Source: Woeseiaceae bacterium (GTDB lineage: Bacteria; Pseudomonadota; Gammaproteobacteria; Steroidobacterales; Woeseiaceae). Taken from it: a DNA stretch of 64,000 nucleotides. Below, piece by piece: positions 34,642 to 44,964 of the stretch (its first letter is position 1; the number at the start of each line of letters is the position of its first letter). Location of the stretch: positions 124,001 to 188,000 of the forward strand of contig JAJFKU010000038.1 of NCBI GenBank assembly GCA_021773035.1, in the 5' to 3' direction. Below the pieces are notes generated by a model. That model saw only the letters and a list, made by a program, of their open reading frames with translations, searched no databases and was not told where the DNA came from. Position numbers and translations under genes: made by a program.

Positions 34642-35004
34642 ATGCAATCCGTACTCGCCGTTGACGATTCTGCGTCTATACGAACGTTGGTCTCCCACGT
34701 CCTCGAAGCGGCCGGGTATCAGGTGGTTCTCGCGGAGGACGGGCGCGAGGCGCTGGAGTTCGCGAGGGACAATGACGTCGACGTCGTCCTCACCGATATC
34801 AACATGCCCAATCTCGATGGCATCGGCCTGATTAAGGCGCTTCGGACGCTGCCCAATTACAAATTTACGCCGCTATTGGTGCTCACAACCGAATCGGGGC
34901 ATGAAAAGAAAATGGAAGGCAAGGCAGCGGGCGCGACCGGTTGGATCGTCAAGCCCTTCAACCCCGAACAACTGATATCGACTGTTGGAAAGGTCATCGC
35001 ATGA
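34642..35004 (+). CDS. cheY: CheY-type response regulator
   Basis: 120 residues, receiver domain only. Acidic pocket D8/D9, phospho-acceptor D52 ('LTDINMPNLDG'), Thr83 ('LTTES') and Lys104 ('VKPF') are all present. It should be phosphorylated by the adjacent CheA and bind the flagellar switch. First gene of a ten-gene chemotaxis operon read from the sigma-28 promoter. Confidence 0.92.
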   Translation: MQSVLAVDDSASIRTLVSHVLEAAGYQVVLAEDGREALEFARDNDVDVVLTDINMPNLDGIGLIKALRTLPNYKFTPLLVLTTESGHEKKMEGKAAGATGWIVKPFNPEQLISTVGKVIA

Positions 35005-35074
35005 GCTTCCCACAGCAAAACCACGCACCGGCCTCCATTGCCGCTTTACGCGACTCGACAAAGAGACTTGACTG

Positions 35075-37129
35075 ATGGCTATCGACATAGATTTAGCAGA
35101 GATCGCTCAGCTCTTCATCGAAGAGAGCATGGAAGGTCTCGATATCATGGAATCCGGTTTACTGAACCTCGACCTCGGCGACGCCGATACGGAGACGATG
35201 AATTCCATTTTCCGCGCGGCCCACTCCATCAAGGGTGGCGGCGCAACTTTCGGCTTCATGGAAATATCCAATTTCGCGCATCACGTCGAAACGCTGCTTG
35301 ACGAAATGCGCCAAGGCGACCGGCCGGTGACTAAGGACGGCGTTGACTTGATGTTGCAGTCGGTCGACTGCATACGAGAAATGATTAACAGCCTTGCTGA
35401 CGGCGACGTTGACACCACCCGAGCCGACGAGCTCGAGATAGATCTGGCAAAGATGCTGGGAAGCGATGCATCGCCAGACCCGGCGGACGTCACCGAAGCC
35501 GCCGCCGATGCTGCCAGCGAATCGCCGGGCGCTCCGATCGTCGGCTGGGAAATTAAGTTCGAACCGCATCCAGGCATTCTGAAGTCGTGCAACGATCCGC
35601 TACGGATATTGCGGGAACTCCGGAAACTGGGAGAACTCGAGGTTCGCTCTATCGGGGCTTCAAAGCTGCTGCTGGGAGAGTTCGACCCGGAAGAGTGTCA
35701 CGTCGCGTGGCAGATGACGCTGCATGGCGGCATCGCTTTGGAGCAGATTAAAGAAATCTTCGATTGGGTAAGCGACGAGTGCGAACTGTCCATAGACCCG
35801 ATCCGGGACGAAAACGCACCGCAACCCCCCGCAGAAGTGGTGAAGGAAAGCACCGAAGACACGGTAACGCCACCGCCAAAACCGGCGGCTAAGAAGGCGT
35901 CGAAATCGAGCTCATCGAGCCAGGACGGCGGCTCCATTCGAGTCAATATCGACAAGGTAGACGCACTCATCAACCTGGTCGGAGAGCTGGTCATTACGCA
36001 GTCGATGCTGAGCCGCTTCAATAGTGACTTCGACTTTACGCAAATTGAACAACTGCGCGAGGGCCTGACGCAGCTTTCCAGAAACACCCGCGAATTGCAG
36101 GAAAGTGTCATGGCGATTCGCATGTTGCCCATCAGTTTCGCATTCAGCCGTTTCCCCCGACTGGTCCGCGACACCGGAAATGCACTCAACAAGAAAGTCG
36201 ATTTACAGCTCGTCGGTGAAACAACTGAGCTAGATAAAACGGTGCTCGAAAAAATCGGCGATCCGCTGGTACACCTGGTACGAAACTCGCTTGATCATGG
36301 ACTGGAAACACCCGAAGCACGCGTTGCAGCAGGAAAACCGGAAACCGGCATCCTGCAACTCAACGCCTATCACGAGGGCGGCAATATCATAATCCAGGTT
36401 ATTGACGACGGTGCGGGTATCAACAAGGACCGGGTCCTGGCTAAGGCTCGCGAACGTGGCATCGTCGGCCCCGACGAAATTCTAAGCGATGAAAAGATAA
36501 ACAATCTGATTTTCATGGCTGGTTTTTCCACCGTGGACCAGGTCAGTGACCTGTCCGGTCGCGGCGTCGGAATGGACGTTGTCCGAAGGAATATCGGGGA
36601 CCTCGGCGGCACCGTTTCAGTTAAGTCCGAAACGGGTGTTGGCAGCACTTTCACCATACGCCTGCCGCTGACCCTCGCGATCCTTGACGGCCAGCTCGTT
36701 CGGGTCGGTAGCCAGTCCTACATCATCCCACTGATATCAATAGTGGAGACCATTCAGACGAACGACGAAAAGGTCAACGAAATCGTTGGCAAATCCGAGC
36801 TGTTCAAATTACGCGACGAATATCTGTCGGTACTTCGCCTCTATGAGATGTTTGGTGTTCAGGCAGACAGTACGCGTATCGATGACGGCCTGCTGGTGGT
36901 AGCAGAGGCCAACGGACATAGAGTAGGAATCCTTGTTGACGACCTTCTCGAACAGCAGCAGGTTGTAATCAAGAGTCTGGAAGCGAATTACCGGCAGATG
37001 CCGGGGATCTCCGGCGCCACGATTCTCGGTGATGGCACCGTTGCTCTTATCCTGGATGTACCGGGACTAATACAACTTTTTTACGAGCGTAACGCCGACG
37101 TACAAAACAACGTCCACCAAGTCGCATAG
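35075..37129 (+). CDS. cheA: Chemotaxis histidine kinase CheA
   Basis: 684 residues. P1 HPt domain with His50 ('FRAAHSIKGGGATFGF'), a linker and P2-like part ('GWEIKFEPHPGILKSCNDP'), an acidic/Pro/Lys linker near 260-290, P3 dimerisation helices ('DKVDALINLVGELVITQSML'), P4 ATPase with N-box 'LVHLVRNSLDHGLE', G1 'DDGAGI' and G2 'GRGVGMDVV', and a C-terminal CheW-like P5. Autophosphorylates and passes phosphate to CheY and CheB in the receptor array. Confidence 0.95.
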   Translation: MAIDIDLAEIAQLFIEESMEGLDIMESGLLNLDLGDADTETMNSIFRAAHSIKGGGATFGFMEISNFAHHVETLLDEMRQGDRPVTKDGVDLMLQSVDCIREMINSLADGDVDTTRADELEIDLAKMLGSDASPDPADVTEAAADAASESPGAPIVGWEIKFEPHPGILKSCNDPLRILRELRKLGELEVRSIGASKLLLGEFDPEECHVAWQMTLHGGIALEQIKEIFDWVSDECELSIDPIRDENAPQPPAEVVKESTEDTVTPPPKPAAKKASKSSSSSQDGGSIRVNIDKVDALINLVGELVITQSMLSRFNSDFDFTQIEQLREGLTQLSRNTRELQESVMAIRMLPISFAFSRFPRLVRDTGNALNKKVDLQLVGETTELDKTVLEKIGDPLVHLVRNSLDHGLETPEARVAAGKPETGILQLNAYHEGGNIIIQVIDDGAGINKDRVLAKARERGIVGPDEILSDEKINNLIFMAGFSTVDQVSDLSGRGVGMDVVRRNIGDLGGTVSVKSETGVGSTFTIRLPLTLAILDGQLVRVGSQSYIIPLISIVETIQTNDEKVNEIVGKSELFKLRDEYLSVLRLYEMFGVQADSTRIDDGLLVVAEANGHRVGILVDDLLEQQQVVIKSLEANYRQMPGISGATILGDGTVALILDVPGLIQLFYERNADVQNNVHQVA

Positions 37130-37167
37130 GTGACGAGGCACATGACGTTAAGCAGCAGGAGAACATT

Positions 37168-37725
37168 GTGACAGTAGCACTACGAAAAGAGGAAGAACTG
37201 GCCGCCGATATCGAAGCAGGCGGGGCCGGTGGCCAATACCTGACGTTCATGATGGCAGGAGAAGAGTACGGCATTGAGATCCTTAAAGTTCAGGAGATCA
37301 AGGGCTGGGACACCGTGACGCCAATACCGAATACGCCGGAGCACGTGCTCGGCGTATTGAACCTTCGCGGTGCTGTTGTCCCGATCATCAATTTGCGCCA
37401 ACGATTCGGTCTGGAAACCATCGAGTACGGTACAACGACAGTCGTCATCGTGGTGAAGATGACCGACGACGATCAAGAACGGACCGTTGGGCTGGTCGTC
37501 GATGCCGTTGCTGACGCCTATCGCCTAGAGAGCGAAGAAATCCAACCGCCACCCGATATGGGAGGAGCCGTCAATACGGAGTTCGTCCTCGGTCTGGCAA
37601 CGGTTGGCGAAAAAATGGTGATCCTAATCGAAGTCGACCGCCTCATTGACTTCAGTGACCTGGATGCCGCTCCTGACGCGGCGAACGAAGCGGATGCGAC
37701 CATTGCAGAGGATAAAGGACAATGA
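37168..37725 (+). CDS. cheW: Chemotaxis coupling protein CheW
   Basis: 185 residues, start read as GTG. Single CheW domain ('YLTFMMAGEEYGIEILKVQEIKGWDTVTPIPNTPEHVLGVLNLRGAVVPIINLRQRFGL' in parts) with the NLRG loop and a C-terminal 'VLGLATVGEKMVILIEVDRLI'. Links MCP to CheA. Its TGA overlaps the ATG of the following porin gene, which is unusual. Confidence 0.94.
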   Translation: MTVALRKEEELAADIEAGGAGGQYLTFMMAGEEYGIEILKVQEIKGWDTVTPIPNTPEHVLGVLNLRGAVVPIINLRQRFGLETIEYGTTTVVIVVKMTDDDQERTVGLVVDAVADAYRLESEEIQPPPDMGGAVNTEFVLGLATVGEKMVILIEVDRLIDFSDLDAAPDAANEADATIAEDKGQ

Positions 37726-38366
37726 AGAAGCTTGCGATAATAGCGGTGCTGGCACTGATGCTGATACCAACGGCTTCGTTCGCGCAGGCATCGGTCAACA
37801 TTGGTTGGGTAAGCGAATATATTTTTCGCGGTGTACCGCAGGATGATTCTTCCGCCTACGTGGGCCTGGACTTCGAAAAGTCTGGTTTCTACGTCGGCAC
37901 CTGGGCTGCCGACGTCGGCCAGGGTTCAGAGGTCGACCTCTATTTTGGCTACGGCGGAAATATCTCTGACGATCTGAGTTACGGAGTCGGCGCTACGGGA
38001 TACTTCTACACCGATGATTTTGACGATACCTACAAAGAACTAAACCTCTCTCTTGGCTATCTGAATTTCTCCCTGGATGCTGCGCTTGGCGAATACGATA
38101 ATTTCTCTGGTGCAACACAGGACTACTCCTTCCTGTCGCTAAAAGTAGAGCACGAAAGCTGTTATTTACTCGTCGGAAGTTTCGGCCAGGACTTCGATGG
38201 CGAATATGTCGAAGCGGGCTATGGACTGGAACTCGGCGGTCTTGACCTGTCTCTGTCGATCGTTCACAGCTCCGCAGACCTGCTGGGGACGTCCGACAAT
38301 TCCATCGTCTTCGGAATTGGCAAAACACTGGATGCGAAAATGCTTGGTTTCGCGACCAATAACTAG
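37722..38366 (+). CDS. TorF-family putative porin
   Basis: 214 residues with signal peptide MKKLAIIAVLALMLIPTASFAQ. The mature part begins 'NIGWVSEYIFRGVPQDDSSAYVGLDFE', the start signature of the TorF/Gcw_chp outer-membrane family, and continues as barrel strands. Start overlaps cheW by 4 bases, so it is translated with the chemotaxis proteins. A porin in the middle of a che operon may admit the attractant or be expressed with flagella (inference). Confidence 0.88.
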   Translation: MKKLAIIAVLALMLIPTASFAQASVNIGWVSEYIFRGVPQDDSSAYVGLDFEKSGFYVGTWAADVGQGSEVDLYFGYGGNISDDLSYGVGATGYFYTDDFDDTYKELNLSLGYLNFSLDAALGEYDNFSGATQDYSFLSLKVEHESCYLLVGSFGQDFDGEYVEAGYGLELGGLDLSLSIVHSSADLLGTSDNSIVFGIGKTLDAKMLGFATNN

Positions 38367-38407
38367 ACTGTCTGGCTTCGCTACACATCATCAATTAGGT
38401 GACTGAA

Positions 38408-41398
38408 ATGAACATTCTGAAGAAACTGGGAAACATCAAACTGACGGGAAAAATGGTCCTCGCCATGGTCTTCGTCGGCCTCGTGCCGCTGGCTATTGCG
38501 AGCTATGTGAATAGCAGCGCTGCCGGCACTGCGCTCAAGGACGCGACGGTTAATCAGCTTGGTTCACTTCGGTCTGTGAAAAAAAGCCAGATCGAAAACT
38601 ATTTCAAACGAATAGAAAACCAGGTGAGAACGCTGTCCGAAAGCCGTATGGTCATCGATGCCGTACAGGAGTTCAAAAGCGCCTACCGGTCACTACCGGA
38701 CGATCTCAATGTTTCCGATGAGCAGTTACAGGAATATCGTCAGAAGCTGGCAACCTACTACAACGGACAGTTCGGCCGCGAATTCGCGTCGCAGAACGGC
38801 GGCAGCACCGACACTTCATCCCTGGTACCCTCGTCGCCTTCTTCCATCGTTAGTCAATACCTTTACATAGCGGCGAACCCAAGCGCCCTCGGTTCAAAAG
38901 ACAGCCTGGATTATTCAGACGACGGCAGTCCATACAGCCAGACACATAAGAAGTTTCACCCGGCCCTGCGCAGTTACCTCGGCAAGTTCGGTTTCTACGA
39001 CATCTTCCTCGTCGATCCGGAAAGCGGCAATATCGTCTATAGCGTATTCAAGGAAATTGACTACGGCACCAGTATTACTACCGGCCCGTACAGCGACACG
39101 AATTTCGCCGACGCAGTCAGCAGCGCGCTTGCCTCGTCTGCCGACGGTGCGACTTTGGTCGACTTCGAAGCCTACCTGCCTTCCTACAACGGCCCCGCCT
39201 CGTTCATCGCATCACCTATCTACGAAGGTTCAACACTGGAGGGCGTGCTCGTATTCCAGATGCCCATCGGTGAAATCAACGCCATCATGCAGGAACGAAG
39301 CGGTCTTGGTGAAACCGGCGAAACGTATCTGGTCGGCAGCGACTTGCTGATGCGCTCGCAATCCCGGTTTGCCGACGAAAATACCATTCTCAGCACACGT
39401 ATTGAAACCGCAGCAACAGCCGCGGTGTTTACCGGAGCAGTCGATGCCATGGTGGTGAATGATTACCGGGGAATTCCGGTGATCTCCTCTTACGCGCAAC
39501 TGTCGATTGAAGGCGTCGACTGGGCGCTGCTGGCGGAAATCGATGAGTCGGAGGCACTCGCCGCAGTGGGTAGCCTGGTCAAACACGCTGTGTTGGTTGC
39601 GCTTGGCGCGGTCGCATTCGTTATTGTCATTGCGTTCTTCTTTGCGCGCTCCATGATTCGACCAATTACTGCAGCAGCGGAAGTCGCAGGTAATATCGCA
39701 GAAGGCGATCTGTCCAATTCGATCGATACTTCATCCGGTGACGAGTTGGGCAGTCTCCTGAAGTCACTCAGTACGATGCAGGACAATTTGCAAAGCCGAA
39801 TAGAGGCCGATCGCGTTGCAATGGCGGAGGCCGGGCGCATTCGTCAGGCGTTGAATAACGTCAACGGTAACGTGATGATCGCTGACAACGACCTGAACAT
39901 TATCTATATGAACGAGGCGGTGACGGAGTTGTTTGGCGAGGTCGAGGCCGAGTTCCGACAACACATTCCGAGCTTCAATGCCAGCAAACTGATGGGCAGT
40001 TGCATCGATGTATTCCACAAGAACCCGGCACATCAACGCGGCCTGCTCGCCTCACTGAATACTACATTCGAGTCAGAAATCAATGTTGGTGACTGCACCA
40101 TGAATATCGTGGCCAACCCCGTCTTCGCTGACGACGGCGAGCGCCTGGGTACCGTGGTTGAGTGGACCAATCGCACGCAGGAAATCGCGATTGAGAAGGA
40201 AGTACAGAATGTCGTTGACAACGCGCTCGCGGGTGACCTCAGCAATCGCATCGCCCTCGAAGACAAGGACGGCTTCTTCGAGCGCCTATCGCATGGTGTA
40301 AACGAACTCGTCGGTGTCGCTGAGAAAGTCATCGACGATACGATACGTGTACTCAGCGCCATGGCCGACGGCAAACTGACCGAAACTATCGACGAAGACT
40401 ACGAAGGACGTTTTGGAATACTGAAGGACGATGCCAACACCACAGTAGCCAAGCTTACCGAAGTTGTCGGCAACATCCAGACTTCGGCGGCATCGGTGAA
40501 GACAGGCGCCGATGAAATTTCACAAGGCAATACCGATCTCAGCCAACGAACCGAGGAACAGGCATCCAGTCTTGAAGAGACGGCGTCCAGCATGGAAGAG
40601 ATGACCAGCACCGTACGGCAAAACGCAGACAACGCCGGACAGGCGAACCAACTTGCGAAAGCCGCGCGAGAACAAGCGGAAAAAGGCGGCTCGGTGGTCA
40701 ACAATGCTGTAACGGCCATGGGTGAGATTAATGCGTCGAGCAAGAAGATCTCCGACATCATCGGCGTTATTGACGAGATCGCGTTCCAGACCAATTTGCT
40801 GGCGCTGAACGCTTCGGTCGAAGCCGCCAGAGCCGGAGAACAGGGTCGTGGGTTCGCAGTGGTAGCCAGCGAGGTACGTAACCTTGCCGGCCGCAGCGCC
40901 ACAGCGGCCAAGGAAATCAAAGATCTGATCGAAGACAGCGGGCGCAAGGTCGACGAAGGGTCCCGACTGGTGAACGAGTCGGGTGAAACGCTCGAGGAAA
41001 TCGTCACCGGCGTCAAAAAGGTGACCGATATCGTTGGAGAAATTGCCGCTGCAAGTCAGGAACAATCCGCGGGGATCGACGAGGTCAATAAAGCCATCAC
41101 GCAGATGGACGAGCTTACACAGCAGAATGCAGCGCTGGTAGAGGAAGCGGCCGCGGCCAGCGAGTCGCTGGGCGAGCAAGCCGACGACCTGGATCAGATG
41201 ATGACCTTCTTTACGGTCAATGGCGGTGCTTCCGGTGCCAGAAGCGTAGCAACGCGAAGCAACAACGGTAGCGAACGGCGATCCGCGGACCGACCCTGGT
41301 CGGGGGATGCCCCGGGCGGAGACACACAGAAGCGACCGCCGGCTGCGGCAAAGCAAGTTGCGGCCAATGGTGGCGACCAGGAATGGGAAGAATTCTAG
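38408..41398 (+). CDS. Methyl-accepting chemotaxis protein with large periplasmic and PAS domains
   Basis: 996 residues from ATG 38408. TM1 near residues 15-35, a ~340-residue periplasmic Cache-type sensor, TM2 ([21 protein letters not shown]), HAMP, a PAS-like domain ('[24 protein letters not shown]'), a second HAMP-like linker, and the MCP signalling hairpin with tip '[26 protein letters not shown]'. The C-terminus ends E-W-E-E-F, matching the xWxxF tether that recruits CheR/CheB in long MCPs. Ligand unknown. Confidence 0.92.
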   Translation: MNILKKLGNIKLTGKMVLAMVFVGLVPLAIASYVNSSAAGTALKDATVNQLGSLRSVKKSQIENYFKRIENQVRTLSESRMVIDAVQEFKSAYRSLPDDLNVSDEQLQEYRQKLATYYNGQFGREFASQNGGSTDTSSLVPSSPSSIVSQYLYIAANPSALGSKDSLDYSDDGSPYSQTHKKFHPALRSYLGKFGFYDIFLVDPESGNIVYSVFKEIDYGTSITTGPYSDTNFADAVSSALASSADGATLVDFEAYLPSYNGPASFIASPIYEGSTLEGVLVFQMPIGEINAIMQERSGLGETGETYLVGSDLLMRSQSRFADENTILSTRIETAATAAVFTGAVDAMVVNDYRGIPVISSYAQLSIEGVDWALLAEIDESEALAAVGSLVKHAVLVALGAVAFVIVIAFFFARSMIRPITAAAEVAGNIAEGDLSNSIDTSSGDELGSLLKSLSTMQDNLQSRIEADRVAMAEAGRIRQALNNVNGNVMIADNDLNIIYMNEAVTELFGEVEAEFRQHIPSFNASKLMGSCIDVFHKNPAHQRGLLASLNTTFESEINVGDCTMNIVANPVFADDGERLGTVVEWTNRTQEIAIEKEVQNVVDNALAGDLSNRIALEDKDGFFERLSHGVNELVGVAEKVIDDTIRVLSAMADGKLTETIDEDYEGRFGILKDDANTTVAKLTEVVGNIQTSAASVKTGADEISQGNTDLSQRTEEQASSLEETASSMEEMTSTVRQNADNAGQANQLAKAAREQAEKGGSVVNNAVTAMGEINASSKKISDIIGVIDEIAFQTNLLALNASVEAARAGEQGRGFAVVASEVRNLAGRSATAAKEIKDLIEDSGRKVDEGSRLVNESGETLEEIVTGVKKVTDIVGEIAAASQEQSAGIDEVNKAITQMDELTQQNAALVEEAAAASESLGEQADDLDQMMTFFTVNGGASGARSVATRSNNGSERRSADRPWSGDAPGGDTQKRPPAAAKQVAANGGDQEWEEF

Positions 41399-41410
41399 AG
41401 GGTAGATGAA

Positions 41411-41815
41411 ATGGCGAAACGAAAAAAAGCCAAGAAGAAGGCACGCAGCAAGGCAACAGCCCGAGTTGTCGCCGAAAAAACGGACTCGAACGAGGGCGGC
41501 ATCGTGGTGCTCGAGGCTAGCCTCGGCATTCAACATGCCGGTGAACTGAGCGAACGTCTGGTGTCGGCTGAGCAACTCGACTCTCCGGTCACGATTGACG
41601 CTCGCGAAGTGGAGTCGCTCGATTTATCGATACTGCAGCTACTGATTGCATTCGTGAACTCCGCCGCGAAGAACTCGAAGTCTGTTGACTGGAAGTGCGG
41701 TGACGGTGCTGTACGCAGAATCGCAGAAATGGCAGACCTCGAACGGCACCTGAAGATCAACGAGGTCATTGAAGACGAGGTCGTCGAAGACGATGGACTC
41801 TGCCCTGTATTTTAG
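41411..41815 (+). CDS. STAS-domain protein of the chemotaxis operon
   Basis: 134 residues. A Lys/Arg-rich first 20 residues is followed by a STAS fold ('ITVVLEAS...AEQLDSPVTIDAREVESLDLSILQLLIAFVNSAAKNSKSVDWKCGD'), with Ser in the 'DLSILQLL' position used for phosphorylation in anti-anti-sigma factors. Co-transcribed with MCP and CheR. STAS proteins in che operons are common in Gammaproteobacteria but their role is not settled. Confidence 0.82.
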   Translation: MAKRKKAKKKARSKATARVVAEKTDSNEGGIVVLEASLGIQHAGELSERLVSAEQLDSPVTIDAREVESLDLSILQLLIAFVNSAAKNSKSVDWKCGDGAVRRIAEMADLERHLKINEVIEDEVVEDDGLCPVF

Positions 41816-41839
41816 GAAACTACGACGAGGTTCCGACAA

Positions 41840-42292
41840 GTGCCCCATGCAAACGGAAACGACACTGCTATGCAACAATCAAAAGACGTTTCCCGTTTCG
41901 TCGAGTTATGTGCGTTGCAGCTGAGATTGGCGTTGACGGAATCCGGCGAAAACCTGGATGCGCTATCCACAGCGGCGTTGGCGACCAGAAACGGCGACGC
42001 CAATGAACTGATTGAACGACTTCAGTTCGTGGACCGGTTTATGCAACGCCTCGGAAACGTTCAGTCCAGTCTGGAACAGCTTGCACAGCGCCTGAATACA
42101 GACGCAGCCAACCCCAATCGCGAGGATTGGGAGCAGTTTCTCCGCCATGTTCGGGAGACTTACACAATGGAGCAGGAACGTGACGTCTTCGATGCCACGC
42201 TGGGCCTGCGGAATATCGGCGAGGATCCTGCCGCTGCAGCAAAAACTGAAGGAACGTTGATGCTATTTACTGAGGAAACATCAGATGTCTAG
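41840..42292 (+). CDS. Helical protein of unknown function in the che operon
   Basis: 150 residues, GTG start with GAGG upstream. All-helical, no signal. Segment 'ERLQFVDRFMQRLGNVQSSLEQLAQRL' weakly recalls the CheZ active helix (…FQDLTGQ…), but the Gln/Asp spacing does not match well, so I do not call it CheZ. Its stop overlaps cheR by 8 bases. No cheZ is visible elsewhere in the window, so a CheY-phosphatase role is possible but untested. Confidence 0.6.
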   Translation: MPHANGNDTAMQQSKDVSRFVELCALQLRLALTESGENLDALSTAALATRNGDANELIERLQFVDRFMQRLGNVQSSLEQLAQRLNTDAANPNREDWEQFLRHVRETYTMEQERDVFDATLGLRNIGEDPAAAAKTEGTLMLFTEETSDV

Positions 42293-43193
42293 TCCAAATG
42301 CATCGGCTTCGCTCACCGCCGCCGGGCAGGAAGCGACACCTGTCGACGATCAGCAGCCGCCCGGCAAGTTTTGCCTCAGCGACTCCGAGTTCGCCAAAAT
42401 GCAGAAAATTATCCGGGATATGACCGGAATCAGCATGAGCGACGCCAAACGCCAACTGGTCTATCGTCGCGTCGAAGGCCGCTTGAAAGCCCTCGGAATG
42501 ACTTCGTTCAAGGACTATTTGGCTTTTCTCGAATCCGGCCATCCAGACGAGGTCGAGCTTTTTTCAAACGCGGTCACGACAAACCTGACGTCCTTCTTTC
42601 GAGAAAATCATCATTTCGAGTTTCTGCGAGATACGATTCTTCCTGAAATCGTTAAGAAGAAGGCGAAAGGGGCAAAGCGGCTGCGAATCTGGTCTGCCGG
42701 CTGCTCGACCGGCGAGGAACCCTATTCGCTGGCTATAACGCTAAGTGAGTCAATGCGAAATCTTGCCGGGTGGGACGCGAAATTGCTATGCACCGATCTC
42801 GACAGCGATGTGCTCGCGACCGCCAGCAAAGGTATTTACCCGATCGCCCGCATCGAAAAAGTACCGGTAGCTCAGAAAAAACGCTGGTTCCAGAAATGTG
42901 ACAGCCAGGGTGAGCAACAGGTCAGGGTTCGGGACGAACTACGCGACCTGATCGTTTTCAAACAGCTCAATCTAATGCACGAATGGCCGATGCGCGGAAA
43001 ATTCGACATTATCTTTTGCCGCAACGTCATTATCTACTTCGACAAACCGACGCAACGTGTCCTGATGGAGCGCTATGCGCAGTTTCTTGAAGACGGCGGC
43101 TATCTGATCATTGGACATTCTGAAAGCCTCTACAACGTTTCTAACGAATTCGATCTGCTCGGCAAAACGATTTACCGAAAAAAGATCAAGTGA
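42285..43193 (+). CDS. cheR: Chemotaxis methyltransferase CheR
   Basis: 302 residues. N-terminal helical CheR domain, then SAM-binding 'IWSAGCSTGEEPYSLAI', 'LLCTDLDSDVLATA' and 'IIFCRNVIIYFDKPTQ', all diagnostic. Methylates MCP glutamates. Because the operon's MCP ends in EWEEF, CheR may dock there through its beta-subdomain. Confidence 0.95.
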   Translation: MSSPNASASLTAAGQEATPVDDQQPPGKFCLSDSEFAKMQKIIRDMTGISMSDAKRQLVYRRVEGRLKALGMTSFKDYLAFLESGHPDEVELFSNAVTTNLTSFFRENHHFEFLRDTILPEIVKKKAKGAKRLRIWSAGCSTGEEPYSLAITLSESMRNLAGWDAKLLCTDLDSDVLATASKGIYPIARIEKVPVAQKKRWFQKCDSQGEQQVRVRDELRDLIVFKQLNLMHEWPMRGKFDIIFCRNVIIYFDKPTQRVLMERYAQFLEDGGYLIIGHSESLYNVSNEFDLLGKTIYRKKIK

Positions 43194-43840
43194 CTGCCGC
43201 GACTGAAAATTTGCAGGCTCCGGCCAACGTGCTGCCTGGTTTTTCTCAGATATCTCGATCCTGGGATCGCGAGCACAGTATTCAGGCGGCGAAGATTCTG
43301 CCGGGCGAATATTACGTGACGACATCTGACGAGTTGATCACAACGGTATTGGGTTCATGCATATCCGCCTGTATTCGCGACCCGTTGACCGGTGTCGGTG
43401 GCATGAATCACTTCATGCTCCCCGGCAATAAGGACACGAAGAAGAACAAGTGGGCCGGTGTGGATTGCCTGGAGACCAGGTACGGCATCGCGGCAATGGA
43501 GAACCTGATCAACGACGTCCTGAAACAAGGTTCCAGAAAAGAGCGACTCGAAATCAAACTGTTCGGTGGCGGTGAGGTTTTGAAGATGGAAACTACGAAC
43601 GTCGGAAAACGTAATGTTCAGTTTGCGCTCGAGTTCGTGCGCGCGGAAGGTCTGGCAGTGGTTTCCGAAGATCTCGGTGGGCCATACCCCCGAAAGGTCA
43701 ACTACTTCCCCAAAACGGGAAAGGTCATGGTTCGCCGCCTGCGGTCACTGCAAACCAAGGCGATCATCGAACATGAAAGAAAATTCGAGTCGTCTCTCGA
43801 GACAACACAACAGAGCGGCAGTATCGACTTGTTCGATTAG
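43190..43840 (+). CDS. cheD: Chemoreceptor glutamine deamidase CheD
   Basis: 216 residues, GTG start overlapping the cheR stop. The catalytic Cys is in 'VLGSCISACIRDP' and the catalytic His in 'GVGGMNHFMLP'; 'ELKLFGGGEVL'-like motif ('EIKLFGGGEVLKM') and 'N...V...L....I.....DLGG' follow. Deamidates Gln to Glu in MCPs and can bind CheC/CheX-type phosphatases; a cheX-like gene is at 46418. Confidence 0.93.
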   Translation: MTAATENLQAPANVLPGFSQISRSWDREHSIQAAKILPGEYYVTTSDELITTVLGSCISACIRDPLTGVGGMNHFMLPGNKDTKKNKWAGVDCLETRYGIAAMENLINDVLKQGSRKERLEIKLFGGGEVLKMETTNVGKRNVQFALEFVRAEGLAVVSEDLGGPYPRKVNYFPKTGKVMVRRLRSLQTKAIIEHERKFESSLETTQQSGSIDLFD

Positions 43841-43881
43841 GCTACCCACACTGCCGTTTTCCAATCATAAGGCGCAATGCA

Positions 43882-44964
43882 ATGAAAACTATCCGAGTAC
43901 TCATAGTTGACGATTCCGCACTCATGCGGAAGCTGCTGACGGATCTGCTCAATTCCGACCGTGAGATCGAAGTGGTAGGTACAGCCATAGACGCCTATGC
44001 CGCACGCGACAAGATCAAGAAGCTGGAACCAGACGTTGTCACGCTCGACGTCGAAATGCCAAAAATGGACGGTGTGACGTTTCTAAGCAATCTGATGCGT
44101 CTGCACCCCTTACCGGTCGTCATGGTCTCTACTCTGACGACGAAGGGTGCGGACCTGACATTGAGGGCCCTGGAACTGGGGGCTGTGGATTTCGTCGCCA
44201 AGCCTGTCGTAGACCTGGCACACACACTCGACGACTACGCCCTCGAAATCACGAATAAGGTTAAATTCGCCGCAACCGCCAAGGTCGGCGCACTCCACAG
44301 CTACGATGGTGACTCGGATAATGCCAGTGCCAGTAACGGCAAGGCTGCCGTAAAGGTTCAGAGTCAGGGATCAGTCGGTGCCAGTTATCGAACAACCGAT
44401 CAGGTAATCGCGATTGGAGCTTCTACCGGCGGGACAGAGGCCATCAAGGAAGTCCTGGTACGCATGCCTCCGGATGGTCCCGGCATTGCCATCGCCCAGC
44501 ATATACCGCCGGTCTTCAGCCGCTCGTTTGCAGAGCGCATGAATCAGGTTTCGCCGTTGGCGGTCTGCGAGGCCACCGACGGACAGCTGATTCTGCCTGG
44601 CCACGCCTATGTAGCACCGGGCGATCAACACCTTGAGGTCATTCGAGACGGAGCGAAATACCGATGCAAGCTCAACAACGGCGAGCCGGTCAACCGCCAC
44701 AAACCCTCTGTCGATGTGTTGTTTGATTCCGTCGCCAATAACGTCGGAAGAAACGCCGTCGGTGCAATCCTGACGGGCATGGGCAAAGATGGCGCCCTGG
44801 GCCTGAAGAGAATGCACGATGCCGGCGCGCAGACCGTCGCGCAGGATGAGAACAGCAGCGTAATCTGGGGAATGCCGAAGGCGGCGATTGATGTCGGTGG
44901 CGCCGATGCCGTCCTGCCGTTGAAGAGTATCGCCAGGAAACTGACCGAGTTAACCAGTCTCTAG
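43882..44964 (+). CDS. cheB: Chemotaxis methylesterase CheB
   Basis: 360 residues. Receiver domain with D9/D10-type acidic pair and phospho-Asp in 'VVTLDVEMPKMDG'; linker near 135-170; catalytic domain with Ser in 'AIGASTGGTEAI', His in 'IAQHIPPVFS' and Asp in 'LTGMGKDGALGL'. Removes methyl groups from MCPs when phosphorylated by CheA. Its last 4 bases overlap the convergent HDOD gene. Confidence 0.95.
   Translation: MKTIRVLIVDDSALMRKLLTDLLNSDREIEVVGTAIDAYAARDKIKKLEPDVVTLDVEMPKMDGVTFLSNLMRLHPLPVVMVSTLTTKGADLTLRALELGAVDFVAKPVVDLAHTLDDYALEITNKVKFAATAKVGALHSYDGDSDNASASNGKAAVKVQSQGSVGASYRTTDQVIAIGASTGGTEAIKEVLVRMPPDGPGIAIAQHIPPVFSRSFAERMNQVSPLAVCEATDGQLILPGHAYVAPGDQHLEVIRDGAKYRCKLNNGEPVNRHKPSVDVLFDSVANNVGRNAVGAILTGMGKDGALGLKRMHDAGAQTVAQDENSSVIWGMPKAAIDVGGADAVLPLKSIARKLTELTSL

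Noticed and set aside
40520..41575. Long minus-strand open frame of 351 codons opposite the MCP gene
   Set aside because: It is the antisense shadow of a well-supported MCP signalling domain, with low-complexity composition and no ribosome site or family motif.
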